64,000 nt of DNA from Bacteroidota bacterium (lineage in GTDB: Bacteria > Bacteroidota > Bacteroidia > Bacteroidales > UBA12077): the NCBI GenBank assembly GCA_020444275.1, contig JAHLLG010000002.1, forward strand, positions 1 through 64,000, given 5' to 3'. Shown here in pieces: positions 1 through 11,667 of this stretch. A program made the translations under genes and the position numbers. The notes under the pieces are model-generated. The model saw only the letters and a program-made list of their open reading frames with translations, was not told the origin of the DNA and did no database searches. Each line of letters opens with the position of its first letter. The stretch's first letter is position 1.

Positions 1-3000
1 TCGCTTCAGCAAAAAATCAGTTAGATTATCCTGATTTTCTTGAAGTACAGTTAAAATCTTTTCAAGAATTTTTTCAACAAAATTCTACAACTGAAGAACG
101 TAAACAGGAAGGATTGTATCAGGTTTTTAGTGAAAATTTTCCTATTACCGATACACGTAATAATTTCGTATTAGAATTTTTAGATTATTACATTGATCCT
201 CCAAGATATTCGATCGAAGAGTGTATTGAAAGAGGTTTAACATTTAGTGTACCTTTAAAAGCGAAACTTAAACTGTATTGTACAGATCCGGAACATGAGG
301 ATTTCGATACAGTGATCCAGGATGTTTATCTTGGAACAGTTCCATACATGACCGACAGAGGAACCTTCGTAATTAACGGAGCAGAACGTGTTATTGTATC
401 GCAATTACACCGTTCGCCAGGTGTTTTCTTTGGTCAGAGTTTACATGCTAATGGAACAAAATTATATTCGGCAAGAATTATTCCTTTCCGTGGTTCATGG
501 ATCGAATTTGCTACCGACATTAACAGTGTTATGTATGCATACATCGATCGTAAAAAGAAACTTCCAGTAACCACACTTTTAAGGGCAATAGGGTACGAGA
601 GTGATAAAGACATTCTTGAAATATTTAATTTGGCGGATGAAATTAAGGTATCAAAAACCGGATTAAAAAAATACGTTGGACGAAAACTAGCTGCACGTGT
701 GCTTAAATCGTGGGTTGAAGATTTCGTTGACGAAGATACCGGAGAAGTTGTTTCTATCGAAAGAAACGAAGTAATTATCGATCGTGAAACAGTTATCGAG
801 AATGAGCATGTTGATCAGATTGTAGATTCAGGTACTAAAACGATCCTTCTTCACAAAGAAGATCAAAGTTTAAGCGACTTTGCTATTATCTACAATACTT
901 TACAAAAAGATCCATGTAACTCCGAAAAAGAAGCTGTTTTACATATTTACCGACAGTTACGTAACTCGGAGCCACCAGATGAGGCTACCGCTCGTGACGT
1001 TATCGATAAGTTATTCTTCTCAGACAAACGGTACGATCTTGGTGATGTTGGTCGTTACAGGCTGAATAAAAAGCTTGAGTTGGATACACCAATGGATACC
1101 AAAGTATTAACTAAAGATGATATCATTCAGATTATAAAATATCTGATCGAATTAATCAACTCAAAAACCGATGTTGATGATATTGACCACTTGAGTAACC
1201 GTCGTGTTCGTACAGTTGGTGAACAGTTATCAAATCAGTTTGGAGTTGGATTAGCACGTATGGCCAGAACAATTCGTGAACGAATGAATGTTCGCGATAA
1301 TGAGGTTTTCACGCCAATCGATTTGATCAACTCAAAAACATTATCGTCTGTAATAAATTCATTCTTTGGTACAAACCAGTTATCTCAGTTCATGGACCAA
1401 ACGAATCCGTTGGGTGAAATGACTCACAAACGTCGTATGTCGGCGTTAGGACCTGGAGGTTTATCAAGAGAAAGAGCTGGTTTCGAAGTACGTGATGTTC
1501 ACTATACACACTATGGTCGATTATGTCCGATTGAAACACCGGAAGGTCCGAATATCGGTCTTATTTCATCGTTATGTGTATATGCAAAAATAAATAAGTT
1601 AGGATTTATTGAAACTCCTTATCGTAAAGTAGAAAACGGGCAAGTAGGTTTAAATGAAGAGTCGGTTACATTCTTAAGCGCCGAAGAAGAAGAAGGAATA
1701 ACAATTGCGCAAGCAAATGCCCCAATTGATGAGGAAGGTAAATTCTTAAATCAGCGAATTAAAACAAGATTAGATGCTGACTATCCGCTAGCAACACCCG
1801 AAGAGGTTGAATTAATGGACGTGGCACCAAATCAGATTGCATCAATAGCAGCTTCGTTAATTCCATTCTTGGAGCATGACGATGCTAACCGTGCATTGAT
1901 GGGATCGAATATGATGCGTCAGGCGGTACCATTATTACAACCACAAGCTCCTATTGTTGGAACGGGTTTGGAAGAGCATGTAATTAAAGATGCTCGAATA
2001 CAAATTGTTGCAGAAGGAACAGGAGTGGTTGAGTACGTTGATGCTGAAGAAATTGTTATCAGATATGAACGAAGCGAAGAAGAGAAATTCATTAGCTTCG
2101 ACGACGATATCAAGCGTTATAGATTACCTAAGTTTGCAAAAACGAACCAAAATACCTGTATTAACCTTAAGCCAATTGTAAAGAAAGGTGACGAGGTTGT
2201 AAAAGGTCAGATATTGACAGATGGATACGGAACAGAGGACGGTGAATTAGGATTAGGACGTAACCTTAAAGTGGCTTTCATGCCTTGGAAAGGTTATAAC
2301 TTTGAGGATGCTATCGTAATATCTGAGAACGTTGTTAAGAATGATGTATTTACGTCGATTCATATCGATGAGTATTTACTTGAGGTTCGTGATACAAAAC
2401 GTGGTTTAGAGGAGCTTACAGCTGATATTCCAAACGTTAGTGAAGAGGCTACCAAAGATCTTGACGAAAATGGATTGATCAGAATTGGTGCTCATGTTAA
2501 ACCAGGTGATATTCTTATTGGTAAAATTACTCCAAAAGGAGAATCTGATCCTTCACCGGAAGAGAAACTTCTGCGTGCAATATTCGGCGATAAAGCCGGA
2601 GATGTGAAAGATGCATCATTAAAAGCATCTCCATCACTGTCAGGAGTCGTTATTGATAAGAAGTTATTCTCAAGAGCATTAAAAGATAAAAAATCTAAAA
2701 ACACCGATAAAATTGAGTTAGAAGCTATCGATAAAGAGTTTGAATTAAAAATTGATCAGTTAACACAAAAATTGATCGATAAATTATTCATTCTTGTTAA
2801 TGGTAAAACTTCACAAGGTGTTAAGGATTATTATAACGTTGATGTGATTCCAAAAGGTACTAAGTTCACTATTAAAATGTTACAGGAACTAGATTTCTTA
2901 AATGTAAATCCTGGCAAGTGGACTACCGATAAATCTAAGAATGAAATCATTAAGAAATTGTTGCATAATTATATTATTAAACGTAAAGAGCTTGATGCTC

Positions 3001-3779
3001 ACTTAAAGCGTAAAAAATATAATGTAACAATTGGTGATGAGCTTCCAACAGGTATTATTCAGATGGCAAAAGTTTATGTTGCTAAGAAAAGAAAAGTTAC
3101 TGTTGGTGATAAAATGGCAGGTCGACACGGTAACAAAGGTATTGTTGCTAAAATCGTTCGTGCAGAAGATATGCCATTCTTAGAAGACGGAACACCTGTA
3201 GATATCGTATTGAATCCTCTAGGTGTACCTTCAAGGATGAACCTTGGTCAGATTTATGAATCTGTTTTGGGTTGGGCTGGTCAAAAACTGGGTGTTAAAT
3301 TTGCAACTCCTATTTTCGACGGAGCTTCATTAGAGCAGATTACTGAATATACAGATAAAGCAGAATTACCTGCGTATGGTAAAACATATTTATATGATGG
3401 TGGTACAGGTGAAAAATTCCACCAGCCAGCTACAGTAGGTGTTATCTACATGCTTAAATTAGGACACATGGTTGAAGATAAGATGCATGCTCGTTCAATC
3501 GGACCATATTCATTAATTACACAGCAACCATTAGGTGGTAAAGCACAATTTGGTGGTCAGCGTTTTGGTGAGATGGAGGTTTGGGCACTAGAAGCATTTG
3601 GTGCATCTAATATCTTACAAGAGATTCTTACCGTTAAATCGGATGATGTTAATGGTAGAGCTAGAGCTTATGAAGCAATAGTTAAGGGTGAAGCCATGCC
3701 TATGCCTGGTATTCCTGAATCGCTAAATGTGTTATTACACGAGCTAAGAGGTTTAGGATTAAGTGTAAATCTAGACTAA
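1..3779 (+). CDS. rpoB: DNA-directed RNA polymerase subunit beta (5' partial)
   Basis: This is the beta subunit of the core RNA polymerase, which forms one wall of the active-site cleft. The frame is open from position 3 to the stop at 3777-3779 (1258 codons), so the true start lies a few codons before the window. The TTG at 114 is not the start, because conserved beta sequence ([12 protein letters not shown]) is read in frame before it. The rifampicin-binding region, about 1375-1480, reads [10 protein letters not shown] and [10 protein letters not shown], so the usual resistance positions look wild type. The C-terminal hybrid-binding and clamp sequences ([12 protein letters not shown], then [20 protein letters not shown]) are intact. 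rpoC follows 79 nt downstream after a strong hairpin. Identity is certain; only the N-terminus is missing. Confidence 0.99.
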   Translation, partial: ASAKNQLDYPDFLEVQLKSFQEFFQQNSTTEERKQEGLYQVFSENFPITDTRNNFVLEFLDYYIDPPRYSIEECIERGLTFSVPLKAKLKLYCTDPEHEDFDTVIQDVYLGTVPYMTDRGTFVINGAERVIVSQLHRSPGVFFGQSLHANGTKLYSARIIPFRGSWIEFATDINSVMYAYIDRKKKLPVTTLLRAIGYESDKDILEIFNLADEIKVSKTGLKKYVGRKLAARVLKSWVEDFVDEDTGEVVSIERNEVIIDRETVIENEHVDQIVDSGTKTILLHKEDQSLSDFAIIYNTLQKDPCNSEKEAVLHIYRQLRNSEPPDEATARDVIDKLFFSDKRYDLGDVGRYRLNKKLELDTPMDTKVLTKDDIIQIIKYLIELINSKTDVDDIDHLSNRRVRTVGEQLSNQFGVGLARMARTIRERMNVRDNEVFTPIDLINSKTLSSVINSFFGTNQLSQFMDQTNPLGEMTHKRRMSALGPGGLSRERAGFEVRDVHYTHYGRLCPIETPEGPNIGLISSLCVYAKINKLGFIETPYRKVENGQVGLNEESVTFLSAEEEEGITIAQANAPIDEEGKFLNQRIKTRLDADYPLATPEEVELMDVAPNQIASIAASLIPFLEHDDANRALMGSNMMRQAVPLLQPQAPIVGTGLEEHVIKDARIQIVAEGTGVVEYVDAEEIVIRYERSEEEKFISFDDDIKRYRLPKFAKTNQNTCINLKPIVKKGDEVVKGQILTDGYGTEDGELGLGRNLKVAFMPWKGYNFEDAIVISENVVKNDVFTSIHIDEYLLEVRDTKRGLEELTADIPNVSEEATKDLDENGLIRIGAHVKPGDILIGKITPKGESDPSPEEKLLRAIFGDKAGDVKDASLKASPSLSGVVIDKKLFSRALKDKKSKNTDKIELEAIDKEFELKIDQLTQKLIDKLFILVNGKTSQGVKDYYNVDVIPKGTKFTIKMLQELDFLNVNPGKWTTDKSKNEIIKKLLHNYIIKRKELDAHLKRKKYNVTIGDELPTGIIQMAKVYVAKKRKVTVGDKMAGRHGNKGIVAKIVRAEDMPFLEDGTPVDIVLNPLGVPSRMNLGQIYESVLGWAGQKLGVKFATPIFDGASLEQITEYTDKAELPAYGKTYLYDGGTGEKFHQPATVGVIYMLKLGHMVEDKMHARSIGPYSLITQQPLGGKAQFGGQRFGEMEVWALEAFGASNILQEILTVKSDDVNGRARAYEAIVKGEAMPMPGIPESLNVLLHELRGLGLSVNLD

Positions 3780-3789
3780 CTGATATAAC

Positions 3790-3816
3790 GGGATGTCGCT
3801 TATAAGGCGACATCCC
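3790..3816 (+). terminator. rpoB-rpoC intergenic stem-loop
   Basis: A perfect 10-bp stem (GGGATGTCGC at 3790-3799 pairs with 3807-3816) encloses a 7-nt loop, 11 nt after the rpoB stop. It is followed by TTACGATTTT and not a solid T tract, so a partial terminator or an mRNA processing/stability element between rpoB and rpoC is more likely than a full stop. Confidence 0.6.
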
Positions 3817-3858
3817 TTACGATTTTAATATTTACTTACATATTTAATATACAACAAT

Positions 3859-6800
3859 ATGTCATTCAGAAGAGATAATAAGGTAAAGAGTAATTTTACA
3901 AAAATCTCTATAGGTTTAGCTTCGCCGGAAGAAATACTTGAACGTTCAAGTGGTGAGGTATTAAAACCTGAGACAATAAACTACAGAACATATAAACCAG
4001 AAAGAGATGGTTTGTTCTGTGAAAGGATTTTTGGTCCTGTAAAAGATTATGAATGTCATTGCGGTAAATACAAACGAATCAGATATAAAGGAATTGTTTG
4101 CGACCGTTGTGGAGTTGAAGTTACAGAGAAAAAGGTACGTCGTGAAAGAATGGGACATATCTCATTAGTAGTTCCTGTTGCTCATATTTGGTATTTTAAA
4201 TCACTACCAAATAAAATAGGATATCTTTTAGGTCTGCCAACCAAAAAGTTAGATTCGATTATTTACTATGAAAGATATGTAGTTATTAATCCGGGTATTA
4301 AGGCTGAAGATGGCGTTAAATATTTAGATTTTTTAACTGAAGAGGAATATCTTGATATATTAGAGACATTACCAAAAGAGAATCAGTACTTAGACGATAC
4401 GGATCCTAACAAATTTATTGCGGAAATGGGAGCTGAGGCTCTTTATAAACTGCTTGAAAGAATTGATTTGGATGAATTATCTTTCTCACTTCGTCATAAA
4501 GCAAATACTGAAACATCTCAGCAACGTAAAAACGAAGCGTTAAAACGCTTACAGGTTGTTGAGGCATTTAGAGCATCGAAAGGTGTTAACAGACCAGAAT
4601 GGATGGTTGTTAAAGTTGTTCCTGTTATTCCACCAGAATTAAGACCATTAGTTCCATTGGATGGAGGACGTTTTGCAACATCCGATTTGAATGATCTATA
4701 CAGAAGAGTTATTATACGAAATAATCGTTTAAAGCGATTAATTGAAATTAAAGCTCCTGAAGTAATCTTACGTAACGAAAAACGTATGTTACAAGAGGCT
4801 GTGGATTCGCTATTTGATAATTCAAGAAAATCAAATGCGGTTAAAACAGATTCAAACAGAGCTTTAAAATCTTTAAGCGACAGTTTAAAAGGTAAACAAG
4901 GACGTTTCCGTCAGAATCTTTTAGGTAAACGTGTTGACTATTCGGCTCGTTCGGTTATTGTTGTAGGTCCGGAAATGGGATTACACGAATGCGGATTACC
5001 AAAAGATATGGCTGCAGAGCTTTACAAACCATTTATTATCAGAAAACTGATTGAAAGAGGGATTGTAAAAACGGTAAAATCAGCCAAGAAAATTGTTGAC
5101 AGAAAAGATCCTGTAGTATGGGATATCCTAGAAAATGTATTAAAGGGACATCCGGTATTACTTAACCGTGCTCCTACACTGCACCGTTTAGGTATTCAGG
5201 CATTCCAGCCAAAATTAATTGAAGGAAAAGCAATTCAGTTACATCCATTAGTATGTACTGCATTTAATGCCGACTTTGATGGTGACCAGATGGCGGTTCA
5301 CTTACCTTTAGGTAATGCGGCTATCTTGGAAGCACAGATGTTAATGCTTGCAGCACACAATATTTTAAACCCTGCTAATGGTGCGCCAATTGCGGTTCCA
5401 TCGCAGGATATGGTACTTGGTTTATACTACATTACTAAACAAAGAGATGGTGTTAAAGGTGAAGGATTAACTTTCTACTCTCCTGAAGAAGTAACCATAG
5501 CTTATAATGAAGGTGCTGTTGCATTACATGCAAAAATTAAAGTAAAAATCAATGATGTTGTTGATGGTAAGGATGTAAATCACATGATTGAAACTACTGT
5601 AGGTCGTGTAATTTTCAATGAATTTGTACCTAAACATGTTGGTTATATCAATGAGGTATTAACCAAGAAATCATTGCGAGATATTATCGGAAATGTTTTG
5701 AAGAAAACAGGAACCGATGTTACAGCTAAATTCCTTGATGATATCAAACATCTTGGTTACCAAATGGCATTCAAAGGTGGATTATCATTTAACCTTGACG
5801 ATGTTATTATTCCAAAAGAAAAAGAGGAATTAGTAAACGATGGTTATGCGCAAGTTGAAGAGGTATTGAATAACTATAACATGGGATTCATTACAAATAA
5901 TGAGCGTTATAACCAGATTATTGATATTTGGACACATATTAATGCCAGATTAACTCAAACGTTGATGAAGAAATTATCAACCGATAATCAAGGGTTTAAT
6001 TCGGTATATATGATGTTAGATTCAGGAGCAAGGGGTTCTAAAGAGCAGATTCGTCAGTTGTCAGGTATGAGGGGTTTGATGGCGAAACCGCAAAAATCAG
6101 GAACTACCGGTTCTGAAATTATTGAAAACCCAATTCTTTCAAACTTTAAAGAAGGGTTGTCAGTACTTGAGTACTTTATTTCTACTCACGGTGCTCGGAA
6201 AGGTTTGGCCGATACAGCATTGAAAACTGCTGATGCTGGTTACTTAACACGTCGATTAGTGGATGTATCGCAGGATGTAATTATCCAGGAAGAAGATTGT
6301 GGTACGTTAAGAGGACTGGTTGCAACAGCAATTAAAAAGAATGAGGAAGTTGTTGAGACACTGTTCGAAAGAATTCTTGGTCGAACAACTGTACACGATG
6401 TTTATCACCCACTAACAGGTGAGTTAATCATTGGTGCTGGTGAAGAGATTTCAGAAGAAATTGGAAGAAAGATTGAAGATTCACCAATCGAGCAGGTAGA
6501 AATACGTTCGGTATTAACTTGTGAATCTAAAGTTGGAGTTTGTACCAAATGTTATGGTAGAAACTTAGCAACCGGTAAAATGGTTCAGAAAGGTGAAGCT
6601 GTTGGTGTTATTGCAGCACAGTCGATCGGTGAGCCGGGTACACAGTTAACACTTAGAACATTCCACGTTGGGGGTACTGCATCTAATATTGCTGCAGATT
6701 CTAGCGTAATTGTGAAGTATGATGGTGTTGTTGAAATTGATGAATTACGTACTGTTGAAAAAACAGAAGATGATGGTAATAAGGTAAATATTGTTATTGG

Positions 6801-8115
6801 TCGTTTGGCAGAGATGCGTGTCATCGATAAGAACACCGGTATTGTGCTTTCAACGCATACTATACCTTATGGTTCTAGATTATATGTTAAACCGGGTGAT
6901 GAGGTTAAAAAGAATACTACTGTTTGTGAGTGGGATCCATATAATGCTTTAATTATATCGGAAGCTGGTGGTAAGTTGGTATTCGATAATGTAATCGAAG
7001 GTGTTACATATAAGGAAGAATCTGATGAACAAACAGGATTCAAGGAAAAAGTTATTATCGAAACCAGAGATAAGAAGAAAAATCCAAATGCCAAATTAGT
7101 TGGTAAAGATGGAGAAATTATTAAAACTTATAACCTGCCTGTAGGAGCTCACATGAGTATTGAGGATGGGCAAGAAGTTAAATCTGGTGAGATCTTAGCT
7201 AAGATTCCTAGAGCCGTTGGTAAATCAGGTGATATCACTGGTGGTCTGCCTCGAGTAACAGAATTATTCGAAGCAAGAAACCCATCGAATCCAGCAGTCG
7301 TTTCTGAAATCGACGGTGAGGTTGCTTTTGGAAAGATTAAACGTGGTAACAGAGAGATTATCATTACTTCAAAAACTGGTGAAGTAAAGAAATACTTAGT
7401 TCCACTTTCAAAACAAATATTAGTTCAGGAAAACGATTACGTAAGAGCTGGTATTCCATTATCTGATGGTGCTATTACACCTTCTGATATATTAGCAATT
7501 AAAGGTCCTACAAAAGTTCAGGAATATATTGTTAATGAGGTTCAAGAGGTATATCGTCTGCAAGGTGTGAAAATTAATGATAAGCACTTTGAAGTAATTG
7601 TTCGACAAATGATGCGTAAAGTAGTTATTGAAGATCCGGGAGATACTAAATTCCTTGAGAAACAAGTTGTTGATAAATGGGAATTTATGGACGAAAACGA
7701 CTGGATTTACGATAAGAAAGTTATTGTTGAACCAGGTGATTCTCAAATATTCAGAGCAGGACAAATCGTTACAGCACGAAAATTAAGAGAGGAGAATTCA
7801 ATACTTAAGCGTAAAGACCTGAAATTGGTTGAAGCAAGAGATGCAGTACCTGCAACTTCTAGTCAGGTGCTACAAGGTATTACGAAGGCAGCACTTCAAA
7901 CGAAGAGCTTTATGTCTGCGGCTTCATTCCAGGAAACAACCAAAGTATTGAACGAAGCAGCAATTCACGGTAAAGTTGATGGACTTGAAGGACTGAAAGA
8001 GAATGTTATTGTTGGACATAAGATTCCTGCTGGTACCGGATTGCGTGAATACGACAAGATTATTGTTGGATCAAAAGAGGAGTACGATAACTTGATGGCT
8101 TCTAAAGAGGAATAA
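3859..8115 (+). CDS. rpoC: DNA-directed RNA polymerase subunit beta'
   Basis: This is the beta' subunit (1418 residues, normal for Bacteroidota), which carries the catalytic magnesium. The N-terminal zinc finger is visible near residue 70 (CHCGKYKR then CDRCGVEV). The invariant catalytic loop NADFDGD is encoded at about 5266-5286. The second zinc site ([15 protein letters not shown]) is around residue 895, followed by the bridge/trigger-loop region ([19 protein letters not shown]). The ATG at 3859 starts the expected Bacteroidota N-terminus MSFRRDNK. It is co-transcribed with rpoB and a DUF3467 gene 19 nt downstream. No frameshift or missing domain was seen. Confidence 0.99.
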   Translation: MSFRRDNKVKSNFTKISIGLASPEEILERSSGEVLKPETINYRTYKPERDGLFCERIFGPVKDYECHCGKYKRIRYKGIVCDRCGVEVTEKKVRRERMGHISLVVPVAHIWYFKSLPNKIGYLLGLPTKKLDSIIYYERYVVINPGIKAEDGVKYLDFLTEEEYLDILETLPKENQYLDDTDPNKFIAEMGAEALYKLLERIDLDELSFSLRHKANTETSQQRKNEALKRLQVVEAFRASKGVNRPEWMVVKVVPVIPPELRPLVPLDGGRFATSDLNDLYRRVIIRNNRLKRLIEIKAPEVILRNEKRMLQEAVDSLFDNSRKSNAVKTDSNRALKSLSDSLKGKQGRFRQNLLGKRVDYSARSVIVVGPEMGLHECGLPKDMAAELYKPFIIRKLIERGIVKTVKSAKKIVDRKDPVVWDILENVLKGHPVLLNRAPTLHRLGIQAFQPKLIEGKAIQLHPLVCTAFNADFDGDQMAVHLPLGNAAILEAQMLMLAAHNILNPANGAPIAVPSQDMVLGLYYITKQRDGVKGEGLTFYSPEEVTIAYNEGAVALHAKIKVKINDVVDGKDVNHMIETTVGRVIFNEFVPKHVGYINEVLTKKSLRDIIGNVLKKTGTDVTAKFLDDIKHLGYQMAFKGGLSFNLDDVIIPKEKEELVNDGYAQVEEVLNNYNMGFITNNERYNQIIDIWTHINARLTQTLMKKLSTDNQGFNSVYMMLDSGARGSKEQIRQLSGMRGLMAKPQKSGTTGSEIIENPILSNFKEGLSVLEYFISTHGARKGLADTALKTADAGYLTRRLVDVSQDVIIQEEDCGTLRGLVATAIKKNEEVVETLFERILGRTTVHDVYHPLTGELIIGAGEEISEEIGRKIEDSPIEQVEIRSVLTCESKVGVCTKCYGRNLATGKMVQKGEAVGVIAAQSIGEPGTQLTLRTFHVGGTASNIAADSSVIVKYDGVVEIDELRTVEKTEDDGNKVNIVIGRLAEMRVIDKNTGIVLSTHTIPYGSRLYVKPGDEVKKNTTVCEWDPYNALIISEAGGKLVFDNVIEGVTYKEESDEQTGFKEKVIIETRDKKKNPNAKLVGKDGEIIKTYNLPVGAHMSIEDGQEVKSGEILAKIPRAVGKSGDITGGLPRVTELFEARNPSNPAVVSEIDGEVAFGKIKRGNREIIITSKTGEVKKYLVPLSKQILVQENDYVRAGIPLSDGAITPSDILAIKGPTKVQEYIVNEVQEVYRLQGVKINDKHFEVIVRQMMRKVVIEDPGDTKFLEKQVVDKWEFMDENDWIYDKKVIVEPGDSQIFRAGQIVTARKLREENSILKRKDLKLVEARDAVPATSSQVLQGITKAALQTKSFMSAASFQETTKVLNEAAIHGKVDGLEGLKENVIVGHKIPAGTGLREYDKIIVGSKEEYDNLMASKEE

Positions 8116-8134
8116 ATTTTAAAAGGACTATATC

Positions 8135-8458
8135 ATGGAAGACGAAAAAAAACAAAGAAAAGGTCAAATTAATATTGATTTAAAAGAGGATGTTGCACAG
8201 GGTATATACTCTAATTTAGCAGTAATTACTCATTCAAGTGCAGAGTTTGTTCTCGATTTTGTAAGAGTTATGCCAGGAGTCCCAAAAGCAGAAGTTAAAT
8301 CAAGAATTATTCTAACTCCGGAACATGCAAAACGTTTATTAAATGCATTAGCAGATAATGTAGAAAAATATGAGAAAATGCATGGCCCAATTAAAAAATC
8401 CGAAGGTGGTGGTCCTATGATGCCAATGAATTTTGGTGGTCCGACTGCTCAAGCTTAA
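8135..8458 (+). CDS. DUF3467 family protein
   Basis: A 107-residue soluble protein of the DUF3467 family, which in Bacteroidota is commonly encoded directly after rpoC. The conserved part covers about residues 10-85 and includes FVLDFVRVMPG and ILTPEHAKRLLNAL. The tail is rich in glycine and methionine and looks disordered. AAAGGA precedes the ATG, and the gene sits 19 nt after rpoC and before a strong terminator, so it is the last gene of the rpoBC transcript. The function is not established. The constant link to rpoC suggests a role tied to transcription, but that is inference. Confidence 0.9.
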   Translation: MEDEKKQRKGQINIDLKEDVAQGIYSNLAVITHSSAEFVLDFVRVMPGVPKAEVKSRIILTPEHAKRLLNALADNVEKYEKMHGPIKKSEGGGPMMPMNFGGPTAQA

Positions 8459-8474
8459 GATAATTTATAATAGA

Positions 8475-8510
8475 AAAGAGCGTGAACAATTTATTGTTCA
8501 CGCTTTTTTT
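8475..8510. terminator. bidirectional rho-independent terminator
   Basis: A 10-bp perfect stem (GCGTGAACAA at 8480-8489, TTGTTCACGC at 8494-8503) with a TTTA loop is followed by seven T on the plus strand. It is preceded by an A-rich run that gives T residues on the minus strand. It lies between the convergent DUF3467 and cardiolipin synthase genes and can end transcription from both sides. Confidence 0.9.
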
Positions 8511-8536
8511 ATTTCCACTGTATAGCGTATTAAGGG

Positions 8537-10021
8537 TTATAGCACAGGTGACAATAATCGAACCACCGATTCGATTAACCTTTTGCGTAAAGGTCTTTTT
8601 ATCCAATCTTCAATTGATATTTGTGTACTTTCTTCAAGATCTTTTAAAAACTGTTCTTTTAGTGTATTGTTAAAATCTCTGTCGTAGACAATAGCGTTGG
8701 CTTCGAAATTATAATCGAAACTGCGATAGTCCATGTTGGCAGAACCAATAATACTTAAGTTTTGATCTATGGATATTGTTTTGGCGTGTATAAATCCTTT
8801 TTGGTATTGATATATTTTCACACCAGAGAATAATAGATCATACAAGAAAGTATTTGTTGCAGAGTTTAGTAGCCATGAGTCAGATATTCCGGGAATCAAA
8901 ATACGTACATCGACCCCTCCCAATGCTGCCTGTTTTAGTGCTGTTATAATCCCCTGGTTAGGAATTAAATAAGGAGTTGTAATGAAACATTCCTTTTCTG
9001 CATCAACAATGGCTTTAAAATAGGTCATCATTACGGTTTCTCGCAACAGATCTGGTCCTCCGGAAATAATTTGCACGAGTTTATTCGAATCGTTAGATTC
9101 TACGCTAGGAAAGAAGTCAGTATTAAAATATAATGTTTGATCTGAACAAAACTGCCAGTCAAGTAAAAAGGTATACTGAAGATATCTAATTGCGGTTCCC
9201 TTAATTTTAAGATGAGTATCTCTCCAAAATAAGTTATTCTTCTTGGGAAAATCATTCGTGTATTTATCACTCATATTTAAACCACCAGTATAGCCTGTTT
9301 TTCCATCAATTATGACTATTTTTCTGTGATTCCTGTAATTTATCCTGTTAGCTAGTGAGGGAAAATAGGTTTTATAGAAGGGGAGAATCTCAATACCTGC
9401 ATTCTGAAGGGATTTAATGCTTTTATTTTTTAAACGCCTCGAACCAAAATCATCATAAATAATTCGTACCGAAACACCCTCTTTGCTCTTTCTTGAAAGA
9501 ATTTCTTTAAGCTGTTCAAAGAGTAATCCGTTTTCTATAATGAAATATTCTATATGTATATGATGCTTCGCATTTTCGAGATCATGAAAAAGTTCGGGGA
9601 ACTTCTCTTCTCCATTTACTAATAATTTTACGCTATTTTGATCGGAAAGGCCAAAGTAGTTGTCGTTAAGAAGCATTTTGGCCAACAATGATTTATTGCC
9701 TAATAAATCTTGGTTTTCTCTGATAAGATTTTCTGAGTTTCTTCTTATTTGTTGCAAAAGCTGTTCGATGAAATTTCGGTCAGAATCCTTTTTTATCTCA
9801 AACATTCTTTTTTTGCGGTAATTTCTTCCGATGTAGAAATATATAATTAAACCAACTCCGGGTAAGGTAAAAAGCAATAATATTAAAGCTGAGGCTCGTA
9901 TTGGATTCCTGTTTTCAAGTAGAACAAAAATGGCAACAATAAAAGAAGCAATAAATACTATTAATAAAGCTATTTCGCTAATTATTTTAACGTTTGCCAG
10001 CATAAATAAAAAGTAGTTCAT
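8537..10021 (-). CDS. cls: cardiolipin synthase (phospholipase D superfamily)
   Basis: A 494-residue membrane enzyme that joins two phosphatidylglycerol molecules into cardiolipin and glycerol. Two N-terminal transmembrane segments (about residues 10-30 and 40-60) form the usual PLDc_N region. Two HKD catalytic motifs follow: HRKIVIIDGKTGYTGG near residue 228 and HAKTISIDQNLSIIGSANMDYRSF-type sequence near residue 410, each with a downstream GG or GSAN signature. Length and order match bacterial ClsA/ClsB-type synthases. It stands alone on the minus strand, 112 nt downstream of the Nramp-like gene, and shares the terminator at 8475-8510. Confidence 0.93.
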   Translation of the reverse strand: MNYFLFMLANVKIISEIALLIVFIASFIVAIFVLLENRNPIRASALILLLFTLPGVGLIIYFYIGRNYRKKRMFEIKKDSDRNFIEQLLQQIRRNSENLIRENQDLLGNKSLLAKMLLNDNYFGLSDQNSVKLLVNGEEKFPELFHDLENAKHHIHIEYFIIENGLLFEQLKEILSRKSKEGVSVRIIYDDFGSRRLKNKSIKSLQNAGIEILPFYKTYFPSLANRINYRNHRKIVIIDGKTGYTGGLNMSDKYTNDFPKKNNLFWRDTHLKIKGTAIRYLQYTFLLDWQFCSDQTLYFNTDFFPSVESNDSNKLVQIISGGPDLLRETVMMTYFKAIVDAEKECFITTPYLIPNQGIITALKQAALGGVDVRILIPGISDSWLLNSATNTFLYDLLFSGVKIYQYQKGFIHAKTISIDQNLSIIGSANMDYRSFDYNFEANAIVYDRDFNNTLKEQFLKDLEESTQISIEDWIKRPLRKRLIESVVRLLSPVL

Positions 10022-10133
10022 AAACCTGGATATTATGAAAACCTAAATTTATTTAAAATAGCTATCAATTCAAACCGAAAATAATAAGGTTTTATATGTT
10101 AAATATTATCAAACCCTCGTAGAGATTAGTTTC

Positions 10134-11390
10134 TTATAAAAATAATCTCCAAATAAGATAATATATACCAACTCCGGTTAAAACGATTAATCCAATCCAG
10201 GAGAGAACTCTCAACCATAGTTTGGGTTGGTTTTCTTTTGAAACATTCTTACCCATTACAACTCTTAGATTAAGATATCCCAGGATAGGTGCTGTTAAAA
10301 ATGAGAGTGTAGTGGCCAAATCAACAAGAAAGCTCATACCTTTTAAAAAGAATGCAATAATTAGCAGTGTGCCTGATAATAATACAGTAAGCCATAACCA
10401 CGATAACCAGTTCCAGTTATCACTATCATTCTTTTTTAATGACGGAAATAGAAGCTCAGTTGCCGGTTTTAAAACTCTCGGATAAGCATCTAAACAAGTT
10501 AACGTAGTACTCGACATAGTTGTTAATGCAGCAATTGCAATAAATGGATATGCCCAGCTACCTAAGTTCTCGGTAAAAAGATTGATGAGTTGTCCTGCAA
10601 ACACTGTTCCGCTGCTTGAGAAAGATTCACCTGAACCATACATTACAAGTGCTCCTAAAGATAAGAATCCGATGGAAAGAATTGCAGTACCTATATAACC
10701 AACATTAAAGTCGAAAAGTGATTCTTTAACCGAAGGAATGTGCTTGCCTTCTTTTGTTTTTGCAACAGACCAAAACGAATGCCAAACCGAGATATCTATA
10801 GCTGATGGCATCCAACCTGCGAATGCAATCAGCAGAGCAACATCGCCAAAGTCCCAGTTAAAGATCCTTGTAAACTCCGGATTGGGATTAAATCCTTTTG
10901 CAGATGCTGATACAACAGCTATTATGGTTGAAAGAGCAAGGATTACTATAATGAACTTAATGATCTTATCTAAAAATGAATATTTACCAAACGTTACAAT
11001 TAGTGTTGCAATCCCTAAGATTAGTATAGCCCAAAACACAATACCAAATGAATTAGGAAAAACAAATGAGAACAAACCGGCTGTAACAACTGTAATTGCA
11101 GCTTGCAAGGTAAACATGGTGGCAATTGTTAAAATCAGATACAGAATTAGAGCTCCTTTACCTAACCGTTTGTAACCATGCAACAGACTTTCGCCGGTTG
11201 ATGAAGCATATCTTGGACCAAATTCAAAGAATGGATATTTGAAAAGGTTAATTAATAAAATAATTCCAACAAGTTGAAAACCATAGATTGCACCTGCACG
11301 TGTAGATTGAACCAGGTGAGAAACACCAATTGCAGCACCAGCCCATAGTAAGCCCGGACCTAGTGATTTTAATAATCCTTTTAAATTCAT
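10134..11390 (-). CDS. divergent Nramp-family transporter
   Basis: A 418-residue polytopic membrane protein of the Nramp (LeuT-fold) superfamily with about 11 transmembrane segments. The first helix has the family frame GPGLLWAGAAIGVSHLVQ and then RAGA. Where classic manganese/iron transporters carry DPGN this protein reads GVSH, and in helix 6 the usual MPH is MPS (AGWMPSAIDISVWHS). The metal-binding Asp and Asn of canonical Nramp are therefore absent, and substrate and mechanism cannot be taken from MntH. Similar divergent forms are annotated broadly as Nramp family divalent metal transporter in Bacteroidota. It is monocistronic with its own predicted promoter at 11410-11439. Family confidence is good; substrate is unknown. 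Confidence 0.8.
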   Translation of the reverse strand: MNLKGLLKSLGPGLLWAGAAIGVSHLVQSTRAGAIYGFQLVGIILLINLFKYPFFEFGPRYASSTGESLLHGYKRLGKGALILYLILTIATMFTLQAAITVVTAGLFSFVFPNSFGIVFWAILILGIATLIVTFGKYSFLDKIIKFIIVILALSTIIAVVSASAKGFNPNPEFTRIFNWDFGDVALLIAFAGWMPSAIDISVWHSFWSVAKTKEGKHIPSVKESLFDFNVGYIGTAILSIGFLSLGALVMYGSGESFSSSGTVFAGQLINLFTENLGSWAYPFIAIAALTTMSSTTLTCLDAYPRVLKPATELLFPSLKKNDSDNWNWLSWLWLTVLLSGTLLIIAFFLKGMSFLVDLATTLSFLTAPILGYLNLRVVMGKNVSKENQPKLWLRVLSWIGLIVLTGVGIYYLIWRLFL

Positions 11391-11409
11391 TGTGGTAATT
11401 TTAAAAAAG

Positions 11410-11439
11410 CAAATTTAAAAGAGTTAATTGGTTTTGAAA
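11410..11439 (-). promoter_or_regulatory. predicted promoter of the Nramp-like gene
   Basis: On the minus strand the -7 box is TAAATTTG (11410-11417), an exact match to Bacteroidota TAnnTTTG. TTTC (11436-11439), 18 nt upstream, serves as an imperfect -33 box. The start codon is about 20 nt downstream. Confidence 0.5.
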
Positions 11440-11454
11440 AAGAATACTTAAATA

Positions 11455-11472
11455 TTATCAACCTGTTAATAA
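11455..11472. promoter_or_regulatory. 18-nt inverted repeat upstream of the Nramp-like promoter
   Basis: TTATCAAC-CT-GTTAATAA has 8-bp arms with one mismatch and lies about 15 nt upstream of the predicted -33 box of the Nramp-like gene. It could be an operator for a metal-responsive regulator; no regulator gene is nearby. Confidence 0.35.
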
Positions 11473-11571
11473 AATAATGAATATTGTTGAAATTGATTCG
11501 TATTTATTGATTCAAAAGTATGTAAAATTAGTATGTTTGAATTTCTTTTTTAGAATAATTCCAAAAAGCAG

Positions 11572-11590
11572 ATTGTTGACTATTAACAAT
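11572..11590. promoter_or_regulatory. 19-nt dyad upstream of the etf promoter
   Basis: ATTGTTGACTATTAACAAT has six outer base pairs. It resembles the Rex-type dyads elsewhere in the window, but its half-sites are separated by 3 nt and not 4, so Rex binding is doubtful. It lies about 45 nt upstream of the predicted etf promoter. Confidence 0.3.
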
Positions 11591-11635
11591 GCGTTAATAT
11601 GTAGATATTTATATAATTATTAGTAAGTTTGGATT

Positions 11636-11667
11636 CTTGTTTTCTTAGGCACTTATAACTATATTTG
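11636..11667 (+). promoter_or_regulatory. predicted promoter of the etf operon
   Basis: TATATTTG (11660-11667) matches the TAnnTTTG -7 box exactly. CTTG (11636-11639) sits 20 nt upstream where the -33 TTTG is expected. This implies a leader of roughly 160 nt before etfB. Confidence 0.45.

Noticed and set aside
10738-11175. 145-residue plus-strand frame inside the Nramp-like gene
   Set aside because: Antisense shadow with no motif or ribosome binding site.
11572-11590. Sixth Rex operator before etfB
   Set aside because: The half-sites TGTTGA and TTAACA are 3 nt apart and not 4, which shifts the helical phase; listed only as a dyad.
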